This document shows, piece after piece, positions 17,889 to 25,438 of a stretch of 64,000 nucleotides of DNA. The position numbers and the translations under genes were made by a program. Each line of letters opens with the position of its first letter. Within the stretch, counting starts at the first letter, position 1. The notes under the pieces were generated by a model. That model worked only from the letters and a program-made list of their open reading frames with translations. It was not told the DNA's origin and did no database searches. The stretch comes from PALSA-1296 sp038210275 (GTDB lineage: Bacteria; Bacteroidota; Ignavibacteria; Palsa-1295): the NCBI GenBank assembly GCA_038210275.1, contig JBBQWV010000005.1:1-64000 (forward strand). The letters are read 5' to 3'.

Positions 17889-18658
17889 TGTTTCTTGCTG
17901 TTGATATCGGTAATACGGGTACGAAGTTCGGACTTTTTAAGAAAGACGAGCCATTCGAGATGACGTTCCGTTTTCCAACGGCTTCGATCACCGCACATCG
18001 GAATATCAAAGACGATCTCCTCCCAAAACTTTCTGCGCTTGGTACATTGTCTTTTGTTGCGATAGCTTCTGTTGTTCCCGAAGCTACGCAATCACTAAGT
18101 GCAATTTTACAAAAAGCACATCCTGAAGCAAAGATCACTGTTTTACAAAACAATGAAATTCCTGTTGTCAATAAATACCAACATCCAAATGAAGTTGGTA
18201 TCGACAGACTTCTCGCATCCTTCGCCGCTTATACGAAATGGGGGGTGGTCGCAGAAAAACCAATTATTGTTATCAGTTTCGGAACAGCAACAACGATAGA
18301 TTGCGTAAATACGCACGGCGAATATATTGGCGGCATCATAGCGCTCGGAGTTGAATCAAGTGCAAAACATCTTTCAACTATCGCAGCGCAGCTTCCAAAG
18401 ATCGAGCTGAATTTTCCGGAGCATGTCTTGGGACGATCAACGATCGAATCAATGCAATCCGGAATTCTCTTCGGAGCTGTTGCAATGATCGAAGGGCTTG
18501 TTGCAAAATTGAAACAAGAAGTTTTTCCTGATCAGGAAATAATTGTCGTTGCAACAGGCGGACTTTCGAAACTCTTTGAAGGAAGAATCCCTATCATTGA
18601 TCACTTCGCACCACATCTTGTATTAGAAGGCATTGCCATCACTACTTCAGTGTTGTAA
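17885..18658 (+). CDS. coaX: Type III pantothenate kinase
   Basis: First step of coenzyme A synthesis (pantothenate to 4'-phosphopantothenate). The 257 residues show the ASKHA-fold motifs of CoaX: FLAVDIGNTGTKFGLF (Asp7), NEVGIDRLLASFAAY and ISFGTATTIDCVN with GEYIGGIIALGV. The start overlaps the birA stop in an ATGA, and a second ATG follows at 17888. birA-coaX is a common gene pair. nadC follows 21 bases later, giving a cofactor operon. Confidence 0.95.
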   Translation: MMFLAVDIGNTGTKFGLFKKDEPFEMTFRFPTASITAHRNIKDDLLPKLSALGTLSFVAIASVVPEATQSLSAILQKAHPEAKITVLQNNEIPVVNKYQHPNEVGIDRLLASFAAYTKWGVVAEKPIIVISFGTATTIDCVNTHGEYIGGIIALGVESSAKHLSTIAAQLPKIELNFPEHVLGRSTIESMQSGILFGAVAMIEGLVAKLKQEVFPDQEIIVVATGGLSKLFEGRIPIIDHFAPHLVLEGIAITTSVL

Positions 18659-18679
18659 GTAACTCTTGTAAAAATTTCT

Positions 18680-19549
18680 ATGACAGAACTCGAACGCTCA
18701 TTAATCATTCAGGCACTTGACGAAGATACCGGTCGCGGCGATCCGACGACGGCTGCAACAATTGATCCTTCCATTTTAGGAAAAGCATTTTTCCTTGCAA
18801 AAGCTGACGGCATTCTTGCCGGAATGGATATTGCTGGCGAAGTATTTTCTCTTTACGCTGCGAAATCAGATCGAGCGAAAGATGTTCATTTCGAAAAAAA
18901 GATTGCTGATGGAAAGAACATTTCCCATGGTAATCATCTTGCCGAGATCACTGCGCCACTTGATATTCTCTTGACTGCCGAACGTGTATCGTTGAATCTC
19001 TTGCAGCGTATGAGCGGCATTGCCACACTGACAAGTGAATATGTAAAAGCTGTGCAAGGCACAAAGGCAAAAATTATTGACACCCGAAAAACTGCTCCGC
19101 TGCTTCGTCCGTTCGATCGCTATGGCGTTGTGTGCGGCGGTGGAAAGAATAATCGTTATTCGCTTGCTGAAATGATCCTCGTCAAAGATAATCATATTGC
19201 AGCCAACGGAATGGATATTCGCCAAGTCCTCGACAAGCTAAAAAAATATTTCGAGGACGACGCTCATCCTCTCATCCCAGTTGAACTCGAAGTAACTTCT
19301 CTTGAGCAATTCCGGATCGTTTTAGATCACGGGAAAAATATCGTGAACCGCGTCATGTTCGATAATTTTGAATTAGAAAAATTACGCGAAGCAGTTGTGA
19401 TGAATTCCTTTGCCTTCGAAACTGAAGCATCAGGCGGCGTCAATCTGAAAACTGTTCGAAGCATTGCCGAAACAGGAGTTGATTATATTTCAGTGGGTGC
19501 GTTGACGCATTCCGTAACAGGATTGGATATTTCGCTGGAGATGGAATAA
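18680..19549 (+). CDS. nadC: Nicotinate-nucleotide pyrophosphorylase (carboxylating)
   Basis: Quinolinate phosphoribosyltransferase, converting quinolinate and PRPP to nicotinate mononucleotide for de novo NAD synthesis. Diagnostic segments in the 289 residues: EDTGRGDPTTAAT at the N-terminus, LLQRMSGIATLT, IDTRKTAPLLRPFDRYGV with CGGGKNNRYSLAEMILVKDNH, and the C-terminal GVDYISVGALTHS. The usual DTRKTTPGLR reads DTRKTAPLLR, still within family variation. Third gene of the birA-coaX-nadC run; it ends one base before the convergent heptose kinase gene. nadA and nadB are not in the window. Confidence 0.94.
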   Translation: MTELERSLIIQALDEDTGRGDPTTAATIDPSILGKAFFLAKADGILAGMDIAGEVFSLYAAKSDRAKDVHFEKKIADGKNISHGNHLAEITAPLDILLTAERVSLNLLQRMSGIATLTSEYVKAVQGTKAKIIDTRKTAPLLRPFDRYGVVCGGGKNNRYSLAEMILVKDNHIAANGMDIRQVLDKLKKYFEDDAHPLIPVELEVTSLEQFRIVLDHGKNIVNRVMFDNFELEKLREAVVMNSFAFETEASGGVNLKTVRSIAETGVDYISVGALTHSVTGLDISLEME

Positions 19550-19550
19550 A

Positions 19551-20558
19551 TTAACTAGCCTCTTCCAAATCTTCCTGCAACGCATCAAAAAGCTGATAGC
19601 TGAAGATCGGGACGATGCCGAGTTCTTCAATGACTAAACCTGCTGCGCGGTTTGCCATTGTTGCTGCTTCGCGGACTGTTGCGCCACAGGCTTTTGCAAC
19701 GGCAAGCGTGGCGATAACCGTATCACCTGCGCCGGAAACATCGGCTACTTCACGTGCTCGTGTTGGAATCGAGTATGGAGTTTTTTCACCGCGCTCAAAA
19801 ATCAGCATTCCTTTTTCGCTCAGTGTCAGGAGAATATTTTCCGCTCCAAGCATTTCCAAAAGTTTAAATCCTGCTGCTTGAATTTGCTCATCGGATGAGA
19901 GCGGCATTCCGAGCGCATCTTCCATTTCTTTGCGGTTCGGTTTGAAAACAGTAGGGTGTTTGTACTCGAAAAAATTATCGTGTTTCGGATCAACGAAGAT
20001 CGGAATATGTTTGCTCGTCGCAAGCGACGTGATTCTTCTGATCAGCTTCGCAGAGAGAACACCTTTATTATAATCCTCAAAAATAATTGCATCAAGTTCG
20101 CTGATCTCCGATTCAACTAATCCAAATATCTTCTCTTCAACCTCAGGTGAAATGCTATGCTTCTTTTCATGGTCAACACGAAGCATTTGCTGCGAACCGG
20201 CGATCACACGAGTCTTAATTGTCGTCGGACGGTCAGGATCGGTGATGATGCCTTTGCTCGGCAAACCGATCTCCTCCAATAAATGTCGAACTCGTCTGCC
20301 CTTCGAATCATCGCCGACAACTCCGATAAGCAGCGCAGTTGCTGAAAGCGTATGGATATTATGCCCAACATTCGCCGCACCGCCTAAGCGAAGTTCATCG
20401 CGAGTAATATCTAAAATAGGAACCGGAGCCTCCGGCGAAAACCGAGAGACTGTTCCGAAAAGATATCGGTCAAGCATAATATCGCCGATAACGGCAATAC
20501 GCGCCTTAGAAAAAGCGACTTGAAACGATTCGAGTTGTATCTGCGATAATTGAGCCAT
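19551..20558 (-). CDS. hldE: D-glycero-beta-D-manno-heptose-7-phosphate kinase (RfaE1/HldE N-domain type)
   Basis: PfkB/ribokinase-fold enzyme making ADP-heptose precursor for LPS core. The 335 residues have GDIMLDRYLFGTVSRFSPEA and LGGAANVGHNIHTL at the N-terminus, the typical RfaE substrate region, and the C-terminal ATP/anion-hole motif DVSGAGDTVIAT. The cytidylyltransferase half of bifunctional HldE is absent, so a separate adenylyltransferase (RfaE2) is expected elsewhere. Upstream on the same strand lies the conserved leader element (20636-20801), whose promoter would give a transcript with a leader of about 200 bases. Confidence 0.87.
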   Translation of the reverse strand: MAQLSQIQLESFQVAFSKARIAVIGDIMLDRYLFGTVSRFSPEAPVPILDITRDELRLGGAANVGHNIHTLSATALLIGVVGDDSKGRRVRHLLEEIGLPSKGIITDPDRPTTIKTRVIAGSQQMLRVDHEKKHSISPEVEEKIFGLVESEISELDAIIFEDYNKGVLSAKLIRRITSLATSKHIPIFVDPKHDNFFEYKHPTVFKPNRKEMEDALGMPLSSDEQIQAAGFKLLEMLGAENILLTLSEKGMLIFERGEKTPYSIPTRAREVADVSGAGDTVIATLAVAKACGATVREAATMANRAAGLVIEELGIVPIFSYQLFDALQEDLEEAS

Positions 20559-20622
20559 TTCCTTATTTTACTAATTCAACAACAGGGTACTGCTTGCCAT
20601 TCCTAATGAGGACTATCTAAAC

Positions 20623-20688
20623 CTAAAAATCGGCTGAAGCCCCTGTAAGTCCTTTATAAATCAATACTACAACATTTCGCGCGAACAA
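20623..20688 (-). CDS. Possible leader peptide in conserved element, copy 1 (21 codons)
   Basis: From a TTG at 20688, four bases after AAAGGAG, the frame reads LFARNVVVLIYKGLTGASADF and stops at 20623. The other copy of the element (45605-45769) encodes IIVLIYKGLTGAS in the same position relative to AAAGGAG, with differences that are mostly third-base or Val/Ile. Coding is suggested by that pattern, but two copies are little evidence, the start is weak, and the conservation could equally reflect RNA. Confidence 0.3.
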   Translation of the reverse strand: MFARNVVVLIYKGLTGASADF

Positions 20689-20801
20689 GATTCTCCTTTA
20701 AAATAGTAGAGCCGGCTTTAGCCGGCTCTGAGCAATCCTGAATGTGGGTTTGATTCTCACCATGCAAATATACGACATAAAAAGTTGTTTGTCAAGGTGC
20801 C
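20636..20801 (-). promoter_or_regulatory. Conserved promoter-leader element, copy 1 (upstream of heptose kinase)
   Basis: Read on the minus strand: GGCACCTTGACAAAC, promoter, GGTGAGAATCAAACCCACAT, ATTGCTCAG, a 10-bp hairpin (AGAGCCGGCT/AGCCGGCTCT, 20708-20729), TTTTAAAGGAGAA (AAAGGAG at 20693-20699), then TTGATTTATAAAGGACTTAC and AGGGGCTTC. The plus-strand element at 45605-45769 has every block in the same order with near-identical spacing. The hairpin arms have different sequence but both pair, so base pairing is being kept. I do not recognise it as a known riboswitch or sRNA. It fills most of the otherwise gene-free stretch 20559-20930. Confidence 0.7.
20765..20795 (-). promoter_or_regulatory. 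Bacteroidota-type promoter for heptose kinase leader
   Basis: Minus strand TTGACA (20795-20790) and TATATTTG (20772-20765), with exactly 20 bases between TTG and TATATTTG. This fits the TTG / TAnnTTTG consensus of the Bacteroidota primary sigma factor. The start of transcription would fall a few bases after TATATTTG, near the conserved GGTGA. The same promoter with the same spacing occurs at 45611-45641. Confidence 0.75.
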
Positions 20802-20930
20802 TATTGAAGTTTTTTGAAAAGATAATATTGTGAGCACCTATCCCGATTTTAAGGAACTCATAATTGCCATAAGTCCACGTTTTGGGACAGGCATAACAAA
20901 TTCTTCGTATTTTCGTACAGAAGAACAAAT

Positions 20931-21647
20931 ATGACTCTACCTGTTAAAATAAATCCATGTCCAATCACTGAGGCAGTTATTGAATTGAGGTTTGAACCCT
21001 CAGTGGAAAGGGATGCTGTTTTCGGAATTCTCTACCAAAAACTCAAGGGTACTTACTCAGATTCTGTAGAAAAAACTGCAATCCTCCAACTCCCGCAACA
21101 GTTAAGGGATAGTGATCCAGACTTAATTTATCAACCATACTATAGACTCAAGAGAGAAAATTTTATTACTCAAATAGGACCGAACGTTGTCTCCGTGAGT
21201 GCAACAGGTGAATACCCAGGTTGGCAAACACTCAAGGATGAATTCGTTAGAGTATTTGGTTTTGTTAAGGCTTCAGACGTTGCCTCATCTTATTCCCGTT
21301 TTGCATTACGTTATATCAATAATATCAAAGGAGACGTCACCGACAAGATGAAGTGGGTTATTTCCCTTGGAGGAAAGGATCTTACAAAACTTCCGTTGAG
21401 TATGACTTCAGTTATTACTGACGGACAAGTCTCCTCGACTTTCAGATTCAGGAATGATATGAAAGATAAGGCAGGTGATAGGCTTTCTGTAATCGATATA
21501 GATTCGGTGTTGAATGCACCGGTATTGGATTTTGAGGAGAGAATTGATGAATATCTAGATATAGTTCACCTTTCTGAGAAGGAAATATTTTTTTCTTCAT
21601 TGACTGAGGAGTACATTCATTCACTTAACCCGGAATATGTCGTATAG
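20931..21647 (+). CDS. TIGR04255-family protein
   Basis: 238 residues, soluble, no signal peptide. The opening INPCPITEAVIELRFEP, the central GPNVVSVSATGEYPGWQTL, and RFALRYINNI followed by a late LDIVHLSEKEIFFSSLTEEYIHSLNPE are the layout of the sporadically distributed TIGR04255 family (recalled, not searched). The molecular function of that family is not established to my knowledge; its patchy distribution suggests an accessory or defence role. The next gene starts inside its last 11 bases. Composition is AT-rich relative to the flanks. Confidence 0.7.
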   Translation: MTLPVKINPCPITEAVIELRFEPSVERDAVFGILYQKLKGTYSDSVEKTAILQLPQQLRDSDPDLIYQPYYRLKRENFITQIGPNVVSVSATGEYPGWQTLKDEFVRVFGFVKASDVASSYSRFALRYINNIKGDVTDKMKWVISLGGKDLTKLPLSMTSVITDGQVSSTFRFRNDMKDKAGDRLSVIDIDSVLNAPVLDFEERIDEYLDIVHLSEKEIFFSSLTEEYIHSLNPEYVV

Positions 21648-22233
21648 TCCGCAACAGACAGATCAAGAAATCGACAGTCTCAGAACACATTGTGCAACTG
21701 TGGTCGAAAGCTATTCTGATTTGGCCTTTGGGAGACGAAACCCTTTGCTTGCTCAATTTCCTATTTATCGTGATTCTACAAGTCAGATTTATTTGGATCC
21801 TGATAATCAGATGTATAGAGGCTTTGGAATGACGGTAAGTCCAGTAGGAAATACGCTTCTCAATGCAAAAAGAACTTTACTGAGTATAGAAACTCAATCT
21901 GTATTGGGTGATATAGGCCTTAGGAGATACGCTAATTTTAGGAAGAACAAAGTGGGGTGGTATTTTGGTAAGGGGGAGCCGCTTAATCAGCAATCAGTCG
22001 AGTTACTGAATAGGTTTGCAGTGCATTTCGGAGCATTATCTGTTCGACCAAGTTTGTTTTTGAGCGAACATGGTTTTCTCGCACTCGGATGGGAAAATTC
22101 CATTGCTGGTTATATAGAGCTCGAGTTTACGAACGACGAGATTAGATATTCTTTCGAGGCGATAAAGCGTGAAGGATCTGATACTTTTGAAGAATTTATT
22201 AAAGAATTTGAGGAGATCCTTAAGAGCAAATAG
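21637..22233 (+). CDS. Unknown protein translationally coupled to the TIGR04255 protein
   Basis: 198 residues. The ATG at 21637 overlaps the upstream stop by 11 bases, so the two are co-translated. No signal peptide or membrane segment. Visible parts: a central SPVGNTLLNAKRTLLSIE helix-like stretch, a Trp-containing block (KVGWYFGKGEPLNQQSVELL), and a C-terminal beta-rich half (GFLALGWENSIAGYIELEFT) ending in an acidic helix (FEEFIKEFEEILK). I recognise no family. The second half looks like a small alpha/beta domain that might bind the partner. Confidence 0.6.
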   Translation: MSYSPQQTDQEIDSLRTHCATVVESYSDLAFGRRNPLLAQFPIYRDSTSQIYLDPDNQMYRGFGMTVSPVGNTLLNAKRTLLSIETQSVLGDIGLRRYANFRKNKVGWYFGKGEPLNQQSVELLNRFAVHFGALSVRPSLFLSEHGFLALGWENSIAGYIELEFTNDEIRYSFEAIKREGSDTFEEFIKEFEEILKSK

Positions 22234-22249
22234 AAGGCTACAATAACGC

Positions 22250-22729
22250 ATGAAGGGAGATGAATGTAAGGATAAAGAGATTGTCGTACGTGGAATTCTC
22301 GAAGAGCATTATGAAAAAGAAGCGGACCGCTTTTACTCAACCTTGTTTAAAGGACCAAAAACTTCTTTGTGTCGCGAAGGTGTCTGCTCCAAAAATGAGA
22401 TAATTCATGGATTCATTTCGCAAATTCATAATCCTCTGAAGAATCATATGCTCATTGGGCTTGGCATAGCCAAAGTTGGATTATTGAAGAAGATTTGTAT
22501 TGAGTATACGCACAATCCGACTACAATTTCCATCATAGAAGATCCACTCGACGGATCCAACCCAGATGAAATAGCAAACCCATCCCACGCATTACTTATA
22601 AATAAGCTTTCACCCGGCCTCGCAAAAGAAATACCTAAAAATATTACTATCGAATGGATTGATGTTGAATCATTTATTTCCAACGATAAGGAAAGCAACA
22701 AGGGTTGTATGGGTTGGCTCTTTGTTTAA
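22250..22729 (+). CDS. Unknown small Cys/His-containing protein, third gene of the TIGR04255 island
   Basis: 159 residues, 16 bases after the previous gene, no clear ribosome-binding site. It contains several Cys (residues 6, 41, 46, 83 and one near the C-terminus) and His (HEYEKE-like start, HGFISQIHNPLKNH), which might form a metal site. A loop rich in Asp/Pro/Asn follows (IIEDPLDGSNPDEIANPSH). It ends GCMGWLFV. No membrane segment. I do not recognise it. Strand, spacing and composition place it in one transcript with the two genes before it. Confidence 0.55.
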   Translation: MKGDECKDKEIVVRGILEEHYEKEADRFYSTLFKGPKTSLCREGVCSKNEIIHGFISQIHNPLKNHMLIGLGIAKVGLLKKICIEYTHNPTTISIIEDPLDGSNPDEIANPSHALLINKLSPGLAKEIPKNITIEWIDVESFISNDKESNKGCMGWLFV

Positions 22730-22863
22730 TCACGATTTTGCTTAAGCTTTGAATATTGGATTGCGGAAGCGTTAACAAACATTCTAAGTTCTATTGATAT
22801 TCCTTCCAGTCACAAATTTTTGCCCTTCTCCTAATTTCCTCATCTCACATAGAATCAAGAACT

Positions 22864-22927
22864 TAGCCTAAAACAGCTATTTCAGGCTATCGGGAAGTAT
22901 TTGGCGGAAAGTGCTGTTTTATAGCCT
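22864..22927 (+). promoter_or_regulatory. Candidate structured leader of the polysaccharide locus
   Basis: Four complementary segments lie within 64 bases, ending 29 bases before the first gene start. TAAAACAGC (22869-22877) pairs with GCTGTTTTA (22913-22921). AGGCTAT (22884-22890) pairs with ATAGCCT (22921-22927), or its AGGCTA with the upstream TAGCCT (22864-22869). The two downstream pairings would form an H-type pseudoknot; the upstream TAGCCT offers an alternative hairpin. I know no family with this sequence, and there is no ops/JUMPstart match. Confidence 0.4.
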
Positions 22928-22956
22928 TTTGTGAAGCTCCATTTTTACGGATACGC

Positions 22957-24303
22957 ATGAACGAGTACGCAGTCGCACTTGAAGCAAAACTGAGATCGAA
23001 AACGGCGAAGATCGGCATCGTCGGCTTAGGCTATGTAGGCTTGCCGCTTGGCGTGGAGTTTGCGCTGAAAGGATTTCAGACGGTCGGAATTGATCTCGAT
23101 AATCGAAAATCTGATTCACTGATAGCCGGTAAAAATTATATTCAGGATATCCAAGATGATGTTGTTGCGGCTGTCATTAAGAGCGGGATGTTTCGCGCGC
23201 AATCCGATTATACAGGATCGGGCGATCTTGATGTCATCTATATATGCGTCCCGACCCCCTTTACTGATAATAAAGAACCCGATATTTCTTTTATCCGCAG
23301 CGCAGCCGAATCGATTGCAAAAAATCTTCGCGCTGGTCAGCTTATTATCCTGAAATCGACAACCTATCCGAACACCACGGAAGGACTTGTTCAGCCGATC
23401 TTAGAAGCAACAGGAAAGAAAGTCGGCAAGGATATTTTTCTAGCGTTCAGCCCCGAGCGTATTGATCCGGGCAATCAGAAATTTAATACGGCAAATACAC
23501 CCATCGTTGTCGGCGGCGTTTCTGCAGATTGCACAAAGCTTGCCGTGCTGACCAATGAGCAGGTGATCGCAAAAGTTATTCCAGTCAGCAGTCCGAAAGT
23601 TGCAGAGATGGAAAAGCTGTTGGAAAATATTTTCCGCTCCGTGAATATCGCCCTCGTCAATGAACTTGCAAAGCTCTGCGACAGAATGGGCGGCATTAAT
23701 ATGTGGGAAGTCGTTGAAGCTGCGGCAACAAAACCCTTCGGCTTTATGCCGTTCTACCCCGGACCGGGTATCGGCGGGCATTGCATCCTTATTGATCCGT
23801 TCTATTTATCATGGCTTGCACGTGCCCATGATTTCGAGACGAATTTTATCACGCTTGCGGCAGAGACGAATGAATCCATGCCGTTCTATGTGCGCGATAT
23901 GGTGATCCATGAAGTTGCGCATCTGCCGAAAAGCATTACGGATGTTCGTGTGCTGGTGCTCGGTGTTGCATTTAAACGCGATGTTGATGATACGCGCCAT
24001 TCACCGGCGCTGAAAGTCGTTGAGCTTCTTGTGAAAGACGGATTAGATCATATTGCATATAACGATCCGTTCGTGCCGAAGCTTGCAATCGCTGGGAAAA
24101 ACCTCACATCGGTTGTGTTATCAGAGAAAGAGCTGAAAGCCACTGATATTGTTATTATTACGACCGATCATTCGCAATATGATTATAATTTTATCGTGAA
24201 GAATGCAGCCGTTGTTATTGATACGCGCAATGCAACGAAGAAGATCACTGATGAAACTCTGCGGAAAAAGATCGTACTCTTAGGCGCAGGTGAAAATAAG
24301 TAA
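22957..24303 (+). CDS. wbpA: UDP-N-acetyl-D-glucosamine 6-dehydrogenase
   Basis: NAD-dependent oxidation of UDP-GlcNAc (or ManNAc) to the uronic acid. The 448 residues carry the Rossmann motif IGIVGLGYVGLPLGVEFALKG, CVPTPFTDNKEPD (the WbpA/WecC-type signature), SPERIDPGN, and the active-site block GPGIGGHCILIDPFYLSW with catalytic Cys276. The C-terminal domain reads LGVAFKRDVDDTRHSPALKV. First gene of the locus. With the epimerase right after it and the PLP aminotransferase at 39046, it suggests synthesis of an aminated ManNAc-uronic-acid-type sugar, although the oxidase and acetyltransferase for that route are not here. Confidence 0.88.
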   Translation: MNEYAVALEAKLRSKTAKIGIVGLGYVGLPLGVEFALKGFQTVGIDLDNRKSDSLIAGKNYIQDIQDDVVAAVIKSGMFRAQSDYTGSGDLDVIYICVPTPFTDNKEPDISFIRSAAESIAKNLRAGQLIILKSTTYPNTTEGLVQPILEATGKKVGKDIFLAFSPERIDPGNQKFNTANTPIVVGGVSADCTKLAVLTNEQVIAKVIPVSSPKVAEMEKLLENIFRSVNIALVNELAKLCDRMGGINMWEVVEAAATKPFGFMPFYPGPGIGGHCILIDPFYLSWLARAHDFETNFITLAAETNESMPFYVRDMVIHEVAHLPKSITDVRVLVLGVAFKRDVDDTRHSPALKVVELLVKDGLDHIAYNDPFVPKLAIAGKNLTSVVLSEKELKATDIVIITTDHSQYDYNFIVKNAAVVIDTRNATKKITDETLRKKIVLLGAGENK

Positions 24304-24312
24304 GATATTTAA

Positions 24313-25431
24313 TTGACAAAGAAAAAGATCATTCTCGTTGTCGGCGCCAGACCGAACTTCATGAAGGTTGCTCCGGTGCTTCGGGCAATTCGTGAAAAGG
24401 CTTCGGATAGATTCGATACAATGCTCGTCCATACAGGTCAGCATTACGATGCGAATATGTCTGATATATTTTTTGCCGACTTAGATATGCCGCAGCCCGA
24501 TAGATTCTTGGGAGTCGGCAGCGGAAGTCATGCAGAGCAGACGGCACGGGTGATGATAGAAATGGAAAAACTCTTTGCTGAAGAGAAGCCCGATCTTGTC
24601 ATGGTAGCAGGCGATGTGAATTCCACTCTTGCAACAGCGATCGTTGCAGCGAAAGCAGGAATACCGCTTGCGCATATCGAATCGGGCTTGCGCTCATTCG
24701 ACCGCGGAATGCCGGAAGAAATTAATCGCATCGTTGCCGATGAATTTTCTGATCTTTGTTTTGTAACAGAGTCAAGCGGCATTACAAATCTACGTCATGA
24801 AGGAATAGCGGAAGATCGTATATGCTATGTTGGGAATACGATGATCGATTCGGTCGTTGCAAATAGAGAACGAGCGAAGACAGTATTTCCTGAGCTTGCG
24901 AAGAAATTCGGAATCGAAGCAAAGAAATATGCACTGGTGACATTGCACAGACCGAGCAATGTGGATGACCAAGCTAATTTGACACTGCTTGTCGGATTAT
25001 TCGAGAAGATGCAAAGCTTCGCACCGAAAATTATTTTTCCTGTGCATCCGCGTACACGAAAAAAGTTGGATGAATTTTTTCTTACTGACAGAGTAAAAGC
25101 GATCACTGCATTAGAACTGATTGATCCAGTCGGCTATCTTTCTTTTCTTGCATTGCAGGATAATGCGGCAGTTGTTTTGACCGATTCAGGCGGTATTCAG
25201 GAAGAGACAACAGCGCTTGGTGTGCCATGTATCACGCTTCGTGAGAATACTGAAAGACCTGTCACCATCGAAGAAGGCACGAATGAAATGACGGGGCTTG
25301 ATACCATAAAAATTCTTGGGCTTGCTGAAAGTGCTTTTGATAAGAAATGGAAGAAGGCATCGATCCCCGAACTTTGGGATGGCAAAGCAAGCGAACGCAT
25401 TCTCGAAAAATTAAAACTATTTTTAGCATAA
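24313..25431 (+). CDS. wecB: UDP-N-acetylglucosamine 2-epimerase (non-hydrolysing), WecB/WbpI type
   Basis: Interconverts UDP-GlcNAc and UDP-ManNAc, or the corresponding uronic acids if WbpI-like. Motifs in the 372 residues: VVGARPNFMKVAPVLRAI at the N-terminus, HTGQHYD, VAGDVNSTLA, HIESGLRSFDRGMPEEINR, and LTDSGGIQEETTALGVP near the C-terminus. The start must be the TTG at 24313, because the next Met lies inside the conserved GARPNFMK. Nine bases separate it from the dehydrogenase stop; the export gene follows 7 bases on. Sugar specificity cannot be told from sequence alone. Confidence 0.9.
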   Translation: MTKKKIILVVGARPNFMKVAPVLRAIREKASDRFDTMLVHTGQHYDANMSDIFFADLDMPQPDRFLGVGSGSHAEQTARVMIEMEKLFAEEKPDLVMVAGDVNSTLATAIVAAKAGIPLAHIESGLRSFDRGMPEEINRIVADEFSDLCFVTESSGITNLRHEGIAEDRICYVGNTMIDSVVANRERAKTVFPELAKKFGIEAKKYALVTLHRPSNVDDQANLTLLVGLFEKMQSFAPKIIFPVHPRTRKKLDEFFLTDRVKAITALELIDPVGYLSFLALQDNAAVVLTDSGGIQEETTALGVPCITLRENTERPVTIEEGTNEMTGLDTIKILGLAESAFDKKWKKASIPELWDGKASERILEKLKLFLA

Positions 25432-25438
25432 CGATTCA

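Noticed and set aside
22864..22927. Match to a known riboswitch or the ops/JUMPstart element
   Set aside because: No conserved core of any riboswitch I know and no GGCGGTAG; only pairing potential remains, so no ligand is claimed.
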